Positions 21,300 through 33,093 of a stretch of 64,000 nucleotides of DNA are shown in pieces. Position 1 is the first letter of the stretch. The number at the start of each line of letters is the position of its first letter. The notes under the pieces were generated by a model. The model was not told the DNA's origin and made no database searches. It worked only from the letters and a program-made list of their open reading frames with translations. The stretch comes from Dichetophora obliterata (taxonomy: Eukaryota > Arthropoda > Insecta > Diptera > Sciomyzidae). The position numbers and the translations under genes were made by a program. The stretch is taken from assembly GCA_963920525.1 (NCBI GenBank), contig OY986439.1:45185193-45249192 (forward strand). Reading direction: 5' to 3'.

Positions 21300-24200
21300 A
21301 ATGAATAACAAATAAATAATGAATACCAAATTAATAATGCATAAAAATGTGTTATGAAAAAAATTAATTAATTTGTGATCTACTAAATTATTATATTAAT
21401 TTCATTGCGAGCTTTACATCAAGTAAATTTTGAAGAAACCAACAACATTTTTAACAGTGAATAACAAGTGTATGAATGAATAAATAATTAATAATGAATC
21501 AAAAGTGAGTAATGAATGAAAAATAAATAACGATTAAAAAAATATTAAATAAAAATGCTGAAATTCCTTGTGAATTGCATTTTCTGTGAACAGATGTTAA
21601 GAAAATGATCATTATTATGAACAACGAAAATGAATAATTGAAATGATTAATTAGAAAATATTTTAAAATTGAGTGTGAACTAAAAATTTTAATTAATTTT
21701 ACATTCATTTAATGGATTCTTGTGTCGTTTTTCAGTATTACTTTAAATTTTGAGCTCTGCCCAATATTGACAAGATGCATTTTTAAATAAAAAATTCTTG
21801 CAAATTTTGATTTTTTTTTAACTTTTTTAACTTATATTGCTTATTGATTAAAAATATAATTAAAAAAGTTATCAGTTGATATAATTACATACCTATATGT
21901 TCACTGAAACAAAAAAAATACAGGAAAACACGTCTTTTTCTAATCAATAGAATCACTTATTGTGAAAAGCAAAAATTGTTAAAAAGCAAGTTTGACAACT
22001 GTAGCTGAGTTACAAATCTTTCCACTTCTACCCTACCCCGACAATGATTATATTCTTCCTTTTGAATTTATTTAATAAAGGACATTTTTCTGTTGTATTA
22101 TTTTATAAATAAATTTCTTCTTTTTTTCTTATTTTGTCAGGATTTGTAGAAGAAGAAAAATTTGCTTTAATATTAAATAGTTCGTTCGATAAAGTTAAAA
22201 ATTGGACAAATTCAAGAAAAATTATGCGTATACTACACACGTTTTTTAAATTTCATTAAAATTTTTTTTTAATGGCAGAATTACAAGGAAAATACAAATT
22301 AAAACAAAGTAAAACAAGGCCGCTTCCTCAGAAATGAAAATATTTGCTAGATGAGCTTAAAATAATTTCTATTAAAAAAGAAATGTGATTCATTGGCTTC
22401 AATTAGGTCATAGGGCTCAAATTCCTCTGCCTGCCTCTAGCTTCTTATCATACTCAACACTTATCAATAAGTAAAGAAAATTAATTAACTCTAGTCTTAA
22501 CACATTATTTAATTAGACAAAAGAAATTCTAGGAATGTATCTAGACTAGGAGAGGGTAATTAAAACTTGTGAATTTAACAAACATTATTTTAAGTGCCCT
22601 TAAGTTTACATGTTTCAAGTTTCTACAATGCAATGCTATTAGGTTTTATAGAACTTCATCAAGATATGGTTTTGCTATTGTTTCTTTTTAAAAAGATAAA
22701 AGCTACATACAAGGATTGTTAACATCTGTTGGCTAGAGTTTTTGTGGTCATTATTTAAAGAAAGTTAAGGTTCACACAAAGAAGAATGTGTTTTAAGAAA
22801 AAATGATGAAAAACTCAAATTGCTGATTCTAATGAAATTGCTTTAAATCTTTGTTGTTGCAATATAACGACTCGAATCAATTTAATCTTAAGCTAAAATT
22901 TATGAGTTTTTGTCTTAAAATTATTAAGTTGATAAGATATAATCTTATATTTGTGTTTATATATTTTCAGCTTAAACGAGGAAGTACATTATTGAAGGTT
23001 ATGAAAGGACTTCTTTGAAAAAACGCTTCAGCGCAGATTTTTATTTGAATGTAAGTAGGAAAAACTTTTTTTTACCACCATTGAAACCCAAATCTGAGTA
23101 TATAATAAAAATTAAATTGTATTATTTGTTTAGCAATAATAAAATATACAATTTATGAATATTGCTCGAATTTGTGTTCGGATTATTGCTAAATTGTGAA
23201 TATAAAAGTTTTTGTGCTATTGTTGATCTGTTTCTTTTTCAAAGCAAAGTGTTCTCCCATTTTAGAATACTATCTAATGTTACTTCAAAAGAATCTGAGA
23301 CCTTCTTGTTGTAAATCAATTTTACGTTTTCTACACGTGACTTGCATGCGAAACTACTAAAATTGCCAAAAAGATGGCATTAAAAGTCTTAAGGAAAACA
23401 AAACCATCTTGCTAACACTTATTCCTTGGCTGGCAGAACAAAGTTAGGCAGGCTATAAAAATCTTACTACTTTTTGTTTTGTTGTTGATTCTGGTGTGAA
23501 TTTGTACAATATTTCATGAAAACTTTTGACAAAAAAAAAACAAGAAAATTGCATTAATACACAAAATACAGCGGCCATGCGTGGGTTTTAATCGCATGCG
23601 ATAAATTATAAACTTTGGATGGTAGTAAATTTTTAGTTCAGCTTTTAAAATTACTTTTGGAAATTTTATAAAGCTTTTTTCTTATTAAAGTTGATTATCT
23701 TTGAAGAAAAAATACATGTTAATGTTAAACACAATAAAAATATAGCAAAATCCAAGCCATTCTTTCAAATTTAATTTCACAATATTCTTTTAAGCATTTG
23801 AGTTGAGTGGAAATATATCACATATTAAAACAGTATGTATAAACCTTTGTGAGTGTTTGCATATATTTACAGATGTGTATTGTGTTTTACTTACATGATT
23901 AAAAATATAGCTAAATAATATTTACATACACGCAAATGCTTCTTTATATTGAATATGTACTCTTAAAGAGTGTGTTAAATACTTTATTTAACAAATATTT
24001 CTAGTTTATGTTCAAGTTCAAATTAATTTATTAATTTAATTTGAGTGCAAATATTTATCGTAATTTTTTATGAAGCAATTAATAAAAATATTTATTCAAT
24101 TTATCAAAAAAGTCTTCTTAATAAAAATAAAAATTTTATATGCTTTTTATTCATGACTCTGTAAATAGCACCATCATCCATACTTTACACATCAAATCAT

Positions 24201-24300
24201 TATTAGCTTAAATTTTTATCTGTTTTATTTCTCTGTCTCTTTATTTCCTCGTCTCTTTGTTCTGCTTCAAGGGTGCGACCCTTGTATACACAAGCATTTA
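21300..24300. other. AT-rich gene-poor region
   Basis: No transposase motif, satellite or strong inverted repeat was seen. The only item of interest is the possible untranslated exon at 22972-23050. The sequence is dominated by A/T runs and TAATGAATAA-like words (21290-21540). Confidence 0.4.
22972..23050 (+). other. Possible untranslated exon of the downstream host gene
   Basis: A pyrimidine-rich acceptor (TATATATTTTCAG ending at 22971) and a consensus donor (GTAAGT from 23051) bound 79 bases with only a five-codon frame (ATG to TGA). On the + strand upstream of the start exon at 34725-34759, it would suit a 5' UTR exon. The only evidence is two splice-like signals, which can arise by chance. 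Confidence 0.25.
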
Positions 24301-24523
24301 ATTAGGCCTTCATTTCCCTCTTCAAGAAGTTACTAAGTAATCGTGATTAGGGTTGTCGTATTAGCAATGCATTTAAGTGTTTGACCTTTATTTTTTATTT
24401 TACGACCATCTTCCATAAAAAATGTTGTGATATTTCAGTCCACCCTTTTTGCGTTGAAGAGCTTCTTAAAAATTCAAGCATGTCGGATATTAAATTACTT
24501 CCTTGAAAAGTGAAAAGTGAAAT

Positions 24524-25390
24524 ATGAAAAAAATCGAATATTGTGCCGTTATAAATTTCCTTACCAAGCAAGAAAAATCAGTTGTGACCATAATGAATGA
24601 GATGAGGTCATTGGTTTACGGCGACGCTTGTCCAGGAAGGAAGAAAATTCAAACAAGGAAGGGAATCCCTTGAAGATGACCCGAGGCCGGACAGGAGCAT
24701 CGAGGTGACCACGCCAGAACTTATCCAAAAAGTAGAAAAAATTGTACTCGAAGATGTTCAACTAAAAAAAAAACAACTCGCAGAAATGGTTGGAATATCC
24801 GTTACAACCATTTTTAAAATCCTGCACAATCATCTTGGCGTAACTAAGGTCAGCGCAAAATGGGTGCCGAGAATGCTCACGCCGCCACAAAAACAACAGC
24901 GCTTAGAGTATTCACGTGCATTTTTGGACCTCTGTAATGAGGACAAGGATGGTGTATTGAGTCGAATTGTTACTGGACACGAAACTTGGGTTCATCATTA
25001 TGAACATGAGTCCAAAAAAGACTCCATGCTGTGGCATAAAAAGGGCACAGCACCTCCCAAGAAGTTTAAGGTGTCACAGTCAGCTGGGAAACTCATGGCA
25101 ATGGTCTTTTGGGACTCGGAAGGAAAATAATTGATCGATTATAAAGTTAAATGTGTTTCTATAACCGGAGAATACTACGCTTCAATATTAGAGCAACTAA
25201 AAGAAGCCATTAAAGAGACAATATGAATAAAAATTAAAAAAGAGCTGCGGGGTAAAAAATCTACCACCGAAGTCAAGGAGGCAGTTTTGGCGTATTTTGA
25301 AGATAAGGACAAAACATTTTTTATGAGGGTATAAATAAATTAATTGAAAGATCTGAAAAATGTATCCGTCTTGCAGGTGAATATATTATT
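24524..25390 (+). pseudogene. Mariner (Mos1-like) transposase pseudogene
   Basis: The ATG at 24524 starts a typical mariner N-terminus (VYGDACPGRKK near residue 34). The frame then shifts near 24650 to FKQGRESLEDDPRP and continues through the helix-turn-helix region (KKQLAEMVGISVTTIF) to VTGHETWVHHYE. There the first catalytic Asp of the GDETW motif is replaced by His. A TAA follows FWDSEGK at 25128. Family-like sequence continues (ITGEYYASILEQLKEAIKE), then jumps to KKELRGKKS and a C-terminal KCIRLAGEYI. The second and third catalytic residues are lost in that internal deletion. Terminal repeats were not located with confidence. Dead by several independent lesions. Confidence 0.87.
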
Positions 25391-25929
25391 ATTATTTTTT
25401 AACAAAAAGTATTAGTACAGTAAGCACTAAGTTCTTTTATAGCACAACATAAATACATTTAGGGTTTTCACAAGGTGTGCTATCATGTCATATTGTCCTT
25501 AAACTAAAATTTACAAGATAAATAAATGCAAATAAGAAACAGCTGTTTGATAACGACACTTCAATAAACATATCCTTCAGAGTTGTAATATATTAGTACT
25601 TTTTTTTATGGAAGGCAACAATAAAATGTTTAAACTAGTGAACAATCTGACAATATGACATTATGACATGATAGCATACCTTGTGAATACCCTAAATCAA
25701 TATAAGTATAATAACAACTGTTTAGTGATTTAACTTCACGTTAACTTCAAGTTAAAATATATGTTTATTATCATTTTTTTTATAATAGCAAATTAAATTA
25801 ATATAATAGTACATTAACCCATTAACGCTCAAAAAAACTGTCGGTCAAAAATTGCTTTAATTGATATTTATTAATTCATTAGCGACTAAATAAAAGGGAT
25901 TCCATAAAAAACTTAAAATTCATTGCTCA

Positions 25930-26500
25930 CTTTTGAGAAAAAGGGGGTGTCCCAACATGGGTACAATGGGCAGATTATTTATGAAATTGCTCAAAGCAGC
26001 TTCGTTCAACACAAAGTGTTTTTGTGCATAATTCACATCTCCAGCGACACTTTGCATGACAAACAACACATCGTAATTGATTTGATATGCGTTCCGGGTT
26101 ATGGCCGTTGTTTTTCCGATCTTCACTAACTACTACGGACGAGGAATTGCGATGTCGTAATGTTGTAGCTTGAAATAAGCCCGAGTAATGCTTCGTCTGA
26201 ACGATAACTGGTCCATCGGTAAATTATTTTTAGCTTTTCACCTTATAACATGCAACCGCCACGCGTTACTAACGGCAAAATCTAATATATACGTAAATAT
26301 ATAAAACCACCACTTTTTTTCCTCTTACGGACACTCTATAGAGGCTAATGTATTGATCTATTTGATCTACAGCTCCCATACCCTGGTTGTAATTGATGAG
26401 TCTTGGTATTTGGAAGTCCACCTTTTCCCTTCGATCCTTACACCATCGTTTCACGTTTCCTAGTGGATTTATATGATCAGCATTAAATTTTTGTTGTAAC
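25930..26500 (-). pseudogene. piggyBac transposase, C-terminal part with Cys-rich finger
   Basis: Reading resumes beyond the insert with FNADHINPLGNVKRWCKDRR, then YNQGMGAVDQIDQYISLY, carrying the third catalytic Asp. The end of the frame (about 26080-25980) reads RCVVCHAKCRWRCELCTKTL followed by CVERSCFEQFHK, the Cys-rich zinc-binding tail usual in this family. The two halves together show the whole transposase was once present. Confidence 0.82.
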
Positions 26501-26679
26501 AAAAATAAACGACAGAACAAAGTGAGCAAAGTTGTAAAAAAGCGCAAATTTTGTCTTGAGTACGGTTTTAAAACAGAATCAAGTAATTTGTGACGGCGTT
26601 ACAAATCTTACGATTTGGCCAAATAATTTACTCTTCATTCACGATTCTTCCTGAGCTAGGGAAGCCTAGTTTTCAGAAT

Positions 26680-28068
26680 ATGATTTGCCGCCTTTGTTTA
26701 ATTCACTTATATTCGGAAATAAGTGTACCACTTTTCAATGATTTTGGCAACAGCGATGGACCAGAACTTGTAAAAATTTTATTAAAATATTTGCATATAG
26801 ACATAACTTCTGCTGATGAGATATCTACAGCGATTTGTCATGGATGCTCCAAACACTTGAAAGAATTCGATATATACTGTGGATGTGTAAAGAAACAGCA
26901 GATAATGTTGAGCCAAAGGGCCCTTCTTGGCCAAGCAAACGCTGAAAATATTGCTGATGCTACGCTTAGCGTTGAGCCAATGGAAGTGGAAGTTAAATGT
27001 GAATTAGGATGTCTTACAATGGAATCTCAATTAAAATGTGAACCAGAGGAAACTGTTGTAACTGAACAGGAATTGATCCCAGGCTTGATCCGAACTTCAT
27101 CAAGCTATTCGGTTTCTTCAAGCTCGTCATTTCTCCATGAAGCTAACAGAAGTGGCTCTGCTCAAATTGTTAACCCACAGAACATTGATTACAGTTCATC
27201 TAGCTAAGATAACCATGTTCACACGCTTCCAGATGCCAATACAATTCGACTTCTCCAGCCAATACAAAAAATTTACAAAAATTACTTAATGGGAATTTCT
27301 TTAACAACCAAGTATAGAATACAAATTGCCAAAGCTGTAATAGACGAATACTTTAAAGATGCACCCGAAAAGTTAGTGCATCAGGAAGAGTTTAAGAAAC
27401 TGGCGGAAACTATAAAAGAGGTTTTTCCATCTGAGCTTGTGTCCATGTACTAAATTCCGTCTATAGGACACCAACAAGCAAGCGGTAAATTGTATAATGC
27501 CTACAACAATAAGATAAACGCATTAAATGCGAACAGAGAACTTAATACTCGGTCGAAAGCGTGTGTCAGCACAGATGTAACACCGGACACAACTTCAAAT
27601 GAAATTGTGCGACTTTACAAAGAGCAGCGGAAAATATTGGATAATCAACAAGATATGTAAATCAATCAGCAAGTTTTGTTGGCAAAAATTACAGACAAAA
27701 TTTTCTTTAAACATCCTCAAATAAACATATGTCTTCTTAAAACTGTGGCTGATCTACATCAGTTCGATGAAGAGGCAGAAAAAATAAATCACCATGATCT
27801 TATTACATACATCAAATCTATATTGGGAACGGCAAAAATCCACAAATCCATTGGCAGCCTTCTTTCCGATGAGGTTCTATTAGCCTCCAACTGGGATGGG
27901 GCTAAAAAGCTTTTCAAATTAAATTCTCTAAAAGTGTTCAACACATATGTATTCGAAGCAGTTCGTAGCGAAACGATGGGGTTCGTCCAATATGAAGAGG
28001 CCATTAAGAAAGGAATTCATTTAGCCAAACAACGAAGTTATAAGAAAGTATTCCGAAATAAAAATTAA
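26680..28068 (+). pseudogene. ZAD zinc-finger plus DUF4806-like protein, three in-frame stops
   Basis: One reading frame runs about 1.4 kb without a frameshift but contains TAA at 27205, about 27451 and 27658. The ATG at 26680 begins MICRLC, and the first 75 residues form a ZAD (zinc-finger-associated) domain: CRLC, a central leucine-rich part, CHGCSKHL and IYCGC. ZAD proteins are mostly insect transcription regulators. A Ser/Glu-rich linker follows, then a charged region with SGKLYNAYNNKINAL. The last 130 codons (IHKSIGSLLSDEVLL, then FNTYVFEAVRSE) resemble DUF4806 domains of transposon-associated insect proteins; that is a from-memory match. The stops suggest a decayed copy. Readthrough or an unseen intron is not excluded. 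Confidence 0.6.
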
Positions 28069-28145
28069 TAACTTAACAATTTAAGGGCTTATTGCAAAAT
28101 CATAATAAGCCACATGATTTCAAAAACCCAATCAGCCTAATTTTA

Positions 28146-28338
28146 AATGATTTTTCCCGGGGAACCGGAACAAAGAGTTTTCATTTTTAAGATAAAGTTA
28201 AAAAACATTTTGGAAATTTTAAATGCCAATTTGTTCATCAACCATTTATATAATGAGTGTATAAGAAAGGATGTGACATCTTTATCAGCTATCTTAAAAA
28301 TGAAAAGTCCCTTTTCCGATTCCCCAGGAAAAATCATT
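28146..28338. mobile_element. 193-bp palindromic MITE
   Basis: The end AATGATTTTTCCCGGGGAA is inverted at the right as AATGATTTTTCCTGGGGAA. The arms continue through AGAGTTTTCATTTTTAAGAT and its inverse, giving a hairpin with about 48-bp arms. It lies inside the insertion 26490-28665. Confidence 0.75.
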
Positions 28339-28639
28339 GAGAATTGTGCTGAATATTTTGTTCAAGTTATATTACGTGCGATGTTATCTTCGCTGAATTA
28401 TTATTTTAAGTTTTTATTTTTTACAAGCCATTTTTTCTAACGAACTTTCCAAACATTTATTTTTTTTAACTCTTTTATTGTAATACGGTACGTATTTTAA
28501 AATTAATGGATTAAATGGTAATTATTAATATTTAGTTATTAAAAAAATTTTTGTTTCCACACATTTCTTTAATTTTTATTTATTTTATTGTAATACGATA
28601 CGTAATTTAAAATTAATGAATTAATATATAATAATAATT

Positions 28640-29697
28640 AAAAGTTTGTCATTTATAAAAAAAAAATTTGTTGCCATCTTAACAACACTGTTATCTTTCC
28701 AACGTACTATTGCGATTTGATTATTTTTGTCAAATCGATAATCATATTCCGTTCTCAAACTCTTTTTCTTCATTTCTTTGACGAGTATAAGTGGACATTT
28801 TTTTGTTCTGTTATCTCGTATTGTGCAAGTGGCTCTATATCCCAAACGTTTCAATTCACACAACAAATGGTAGTCTGTAAAGAAGTTGTCAAAATATACG
28901 ATGTGTTCCTTTGGTACTATAGGCATTTTTGCAAGCAGAGATTTAACAACTCGTTCGCCTAAAGGGTCTGTGGTTACTTCTGTAGTTTTACCACAGTAAA
29001 CTTCAAAAGCGTAGCAGTTTCCATTTGAACTTGTTGCTGCCCAGTTCTTATAACCAAATCGCACTAGCTTTCCCATAACTGCTTCGCAGAATGGCGCCCA
29101 AAATATTTTATCATGGATTCGTCTACTGACAAGTTTTCGTGGAGAAAACCGCATTGAAATGAATTTCTTTCAATTAGATTGCAAAGAGGTCTCATTTTGA
29201 ACATTTTATCAGTCGAACTTATGATTTTGCTGTGCACATTCATAACTTTTCCATAATCATCAACTATACTCCTACTATACTGCACCACTGGAGTTATAAG
29301 TTGTGCTATAGGTTGAAAAAATATATCTCCATTTAGGAACTCCAAAATCACTTTGAACGACTTTTTTTGTGTTATATATATCTAGACAGTAACTCATCGT
29401 CACTATCATCCCAATCCGAGTTATAACAATAACTCTCATCCTCAAATCATCTTCATTTCCTTCATCCGCGTTACTTACAACAGCAAGGTTTGGAGGCACG
29501 ACCAACATATCATAGTTAGCATCAACGTCATCGTTCTCCATTATGCAATTAATGGCCTCCTCAAGTTGCAAAAAGTCATTGTGACTTTTAAAAATATTCC
29601 GATGTGTCATCAGTGAAACTTTTTTACCAAACACAACCGAATCGATACCGAGATAACAAAACACTAAAAATAACACATGTTTGACTCTTGGGACCAC
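28640..29697 (-). pseudogene. piggyBac transposase, N-terminal and central part
   Basis: The N-terminal piece (29697 downward) has an acidic region typical of piggyBac transposases. After frameshifts, the block near 29250-29100 reads KMFKMRPLCNLI, then FLHENLSVDESMIKYFGRHS, which holds the first catalytic Asp. A frameshift near 29100 leads to LVRFGYKNWA and IVYFDNFFTDYHLL, with the second catalytic Asp. The segment ends in IVRWKDNSVVKMATN, where the inserted DNA begins. Several frame changes make it non-functional. Confidence 0.85.
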
Positions 29698-29924
29698 GTG
29701 TCATTGTTTATAAATTACACGTAGCCTGCAGCAGTCATATGAGTATTTACAATGAGAAACATAATGCTATTTCTTAAAGTTGTCTCTCTTTAAAGAGGTG
29801 TCTTCATATGGGGACAGAGGGCTGTAATGGGTTAAAGTAAAAACAGAATATTTAATAGAAAATTATGAATTTAATAGATTTCAAGAAGTTTGGATAGAAA
29901 AAGAAAGAATGAAGAAATTTAGTT

Positions 29925-31030
29925 GGACGAACAATAAGTAAGATAGATTCCACGTCCACGTGGCAGAGCATTCCACAGTCTGATGGCGTTAATGAAAAAC
30001 TAGCGCGAGGAGTTTAATGAAATATATCTTGGAACTATGAGAACATTACTTCGTCTAGAAAAGCTAAATTGAACTTTATCATATAAGTAGGAAGGTGTTT
30101 TTGTATAAATAAGCTTGTGCAAATAAATACAGTTTCTGGCATCAAGGTAAGATGCAGGTTAGTCACACCCAAGTATAGCATTTCTGTAACTAGATAAGTG
30201 GCCAAACCTAAGCAACCCATAAACATAGCGCTTATCATAATTAAAAGCAACTTGTAATTTTAACTGAGAGCATGAGTCAAGCCTACTATTTACCAACTCA
30301 GCGTAAGTTATCACAGGTAGTACCAACTGTATTACCAACTTACGTCTAATATTGACAAGAGTCAAACTAGCGGACATTCTTAAATTACACAGGACATAAT
30401 ACACTTTCTGGACTACGCTATTAATGTGATCAGAACACAACAGAGCAGAATTTATATAAAACGCAGATTAGAACTTTCGACACTAATTTCAGCTTGTTTG
30501 TCCCAATAAATAAGTCAGGAATATCAACAACACACGTTATATGTTTACATATAAGTAGAACGTACGATTTAGCAGCATTTAATTGAAGACCATTGTCTTT
30601 GTCCCAATCACTGATGTTATTTAGATCTTCATTAATTTTACAACAAAAATCATCAATTAACCCAATACGGCGAGAAAGATACATCTGAACATCATCAGCA
30701 TATGTATGAATGGATGAGTTCTTGCAGACAAAAAAATGTTATTAATAAATATAGAAAACAAGAATGGAGCAAGAATTGAACCTTGTGGAACACCACTCTG
30801 CACCAATTTATACTGCGAGAATTTATTCCCAAATTTAACTCTTTGCAACCGATTTGACAGGTAGCTTGACATTAAGTTAACAGCACTGTCACTAAATCCA
30901 AATAAAAGCTTGTGTTTCTGGCACAGACATTTATGGTTTACTTTATCAAAAGCTTTTGAAAAATATAGCAATTCTAGTAAATTATTTTCTATTGAAAAGG
31001 AAAAATAGTTTGGTTTTTTTATTTCCATCC
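29925..31030 (-). pseudogene. Non-LTR retrotransposon reverse transcriptase relic
   Basis: On the minus strand the pieces follow LINE order: YFSKAFDKVNHKC near 30955 (motif A Asp), SGVPQGSILAPFLFSIFINN near 30790, YADDVQMYLSRR near 30690 (catalytic pair), NGLQLNAAKS near 30585, a thumb-like stretch, and AIRLWNALP near 29970 at the tail. Frame changes separate most segments and the 5' part is absent, so it is 5'-truncated and dead. It belongs to the jockey/CR1-like group, in a different family from the element at 2-2455. Confidence 0.85.
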
Positions 31031-31059
31031 CTTATTCCGCATTCCGCGAACATAAAAAC

Positions 31060-33090
31060 GCTCCCTCATATGTCTCACAAAAAAAAAAAAAATTAAAATA
31101 TAATTAACATTTTATCAAAAAATTTTCAATTATTTTACATGAATTTATCAAAATACAATGCATCAAGAAAAATTAGTAAGTTATTATAATTTGTTTAAAA
31201 ATACATATAATGCATTTGTTAGTACCATGTGTTAGTAATATGACAACAATAATTTTGTTCTCAGTGTTATTTTGTTTATAGGCCTATCAATCCAAATGAC
31301 AAGAGTTTTACACAAACCGGACGAAATTTCGCATGCTTGGGATGAGGATGGGTTAAATTAAATCGAAAACTTAATTTTAAATTTAAAATAAGAGAAAAAT
31401 CTTTTCAGTCAAATCGTAAAGCAACATTCATAAAATAAAAGGAACACTTTCCTAGCTTATTTTAGTTTAAACCATTGTATATTTGCGTTAACAGGTCATT
31501 CTGAAAATTAAAAAAAAAATTACTCAGGGTTTAGGGTTAATGCTATAGAAGAATTCTTTTAAGAGTACAAGCGAATTTTCTTAATAACATCAACATGTTT
31601 TTTTAAAGTAAGATACAATCTTTTGAAAAACAAAATATAAATATTTTAAAACTTGAGGAAATCTCTAAAAAAAAAACCAAAAAGAAATCTTTAAAACATA
31701 ATATGAAAGCTTATTCATAAAATGGGAAGAAATCTAAAAGTTAAAAACATTAATCTTTAAACAAAAATCGTTAGCAGAATTAAAAAAATTTTGTTTTTAA
31801 TAAAACTCAGTATATGGTTAGAAAATTTGTACTAAAATTTATACTATTCTGTATAACATATAAGTCCACACTAGCTTTGGTTTCAAATCTAGTATGTGCA
31901 AAATACTAACATATGGTTTTAATACAGCTTTGGTTTTTAATTTAGTACAGGCTTATATTAAAATATAAAAAAATAAATAACAAACACCGTGAAATTTGAA
32001 TCCACGACATCCAGTTTGCTAGTTTGCAAGTCTAACTATTGGACTTTTGCGCTATACGTAACAAAAGCAATAAACGGACAAATGAACCGAATCGTATAAT
32101 ATTTAATCTCAGCATTGCCAGGCTTACTTTTTACGGGTCCATTGTCTATTGGAAATCCAGGTTTAGTATCCAAATGAACTAGAATTTAGTCTTAATTGTA
32201 TTAAGAGCAAAAATAATATAGAATTGTTCTTAAATTGAAACCAAAAAGCTAAAAAGAACTCTGTAATATTCATTTTTTACATACACTCAGGGAATTATTG
32301 AATTTCCTACACGGCTGCCATGAAAAAGATGAGGCTGTAGTAGCCATACTAGAGTTATTATATATGAAATGGAGTCACCTTAGCTGAAAGTTTATTGCAA
32401 GCACTTTATGAGAGCTCTCATAGCCCTAATTGAATCTGCAATAATCATAAAATAAACAAAAATTATGTTGAGCGTCTTTTGAAAATAAGAGCTGTGGTTA
32501 CAGTTGTGATACATTCAGTATTGTGGCTACTGCAACCAACATTTAAATCTTGCGTGTAGAGAAACTCCAATACGGCTATTGTGGCCTCAATACGGTTTTC
32601 ACGCTTTTACTGAAGATACTAAAACCACAAAAGACAAATTTCTCCATTTTAGTTTTGGCTTTGCAGCGTGCTTGTTGGCAAATACTAAAAAATTTGTTTT
32701 TAAAGTTAATCTGTATTTACTTTGATAATCGCTTTACTTTGATAATAAATATTATGCCTATTGTATTGAAAAAGGCATGGACTATTTTACAATTCCACTG
32801 TCTCAACTATTTGTAAGCATGTTTCAGATGCATGCTAATGGTTTGTTGCTTATAATATGGGATTTTTAAAGTTCCATAAAAAAAAATTTTTAAAAACAAA
32901 TAGTTTGTAAAGTTCTATGAACAGTTAAAATTTTATATTAATTTGATAAAAAAAAAAAAATATTTCTTCAAATGATTTGAAATAAAAATTTAAAAAATAT
33001 TTAAAAATAACACTTTTATTAAGCAAACGGCATTAAAAAATTGGTGATAACCTTAAAAGCGCAGAGGTAAGTAGCCTCAACATAAGGATT
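31060..33090. other. AT-rich region without recognised gene
   Basis: The only partly recognisable item is a tRNA-like fragment at 31984-32056 (separate entry). A short AT-rich block at 31488-31535 (AACAGGTCATTC then a run of A and CTCAGGG) recurs at 46806-46850. No coding exon or complete element was identified. Confidence 0.4.
31984..32056 (-). repeat. tRNA-like fragment, likely SINE or tRNA relic
   Basis: On the minus strand an A-box-like TAGCGCAAAAG and a B-box-like GGATTCAAATTTC lie at roughly tRNA spacing, with a 73-base span. Stem pairing is poor, so a functional tRNA is not supported. Confidence 0.3.
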
Positions 33091-33093
33091 TAT

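Larger units (their letters stand above)
26490..28665 (+). mobile_element. 2.2 kb insertion inside the piggyBac transposase
   Basis: The insert separates two adjacent piggyBac codons. The junctions share an A/T-rich word, CAACAAATTT on one side and CAACAAAAATTT on the other (both read on the minus strand), which may be an imperfect target duplication. Clear terminal inverted repeats were not found. It carries the ZAD/DUF4806-like reading frame and a small palindromic MITE, so it may be a transposon of unknown class or a captured gene copy. Confidence 0.55.
25818..29831 (-). mobile_element. piggyBac-superfamily element with TTAA duplication
   Basis: TTAA at 25814-25817 and TTAA at 29832-29835 flank termini CCCATTAACGC and the inverse CCCATTACAGC, the signature of piggyBac insertion. 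A decayed transposase runs on the minus strand from about 29697 to 25930. It is interrupted by a 2.2 kb foreign insert (about 26490-28665) that carries a + strand gene. The original element was about 1.8 kb without the insert. Confidence 0.85.

Noticed and set aside
25920..26129. Paired 68-codon frames on both strands
   Set aside because: The real signal is a third frame encoding the piggyBac Cys-rich tail; these two are shadows.
32550..32816. Open frame of 88 codons in AT-rich DNA
   Set aside because: No domain, splice context or homology signal; length is compatible with chance.
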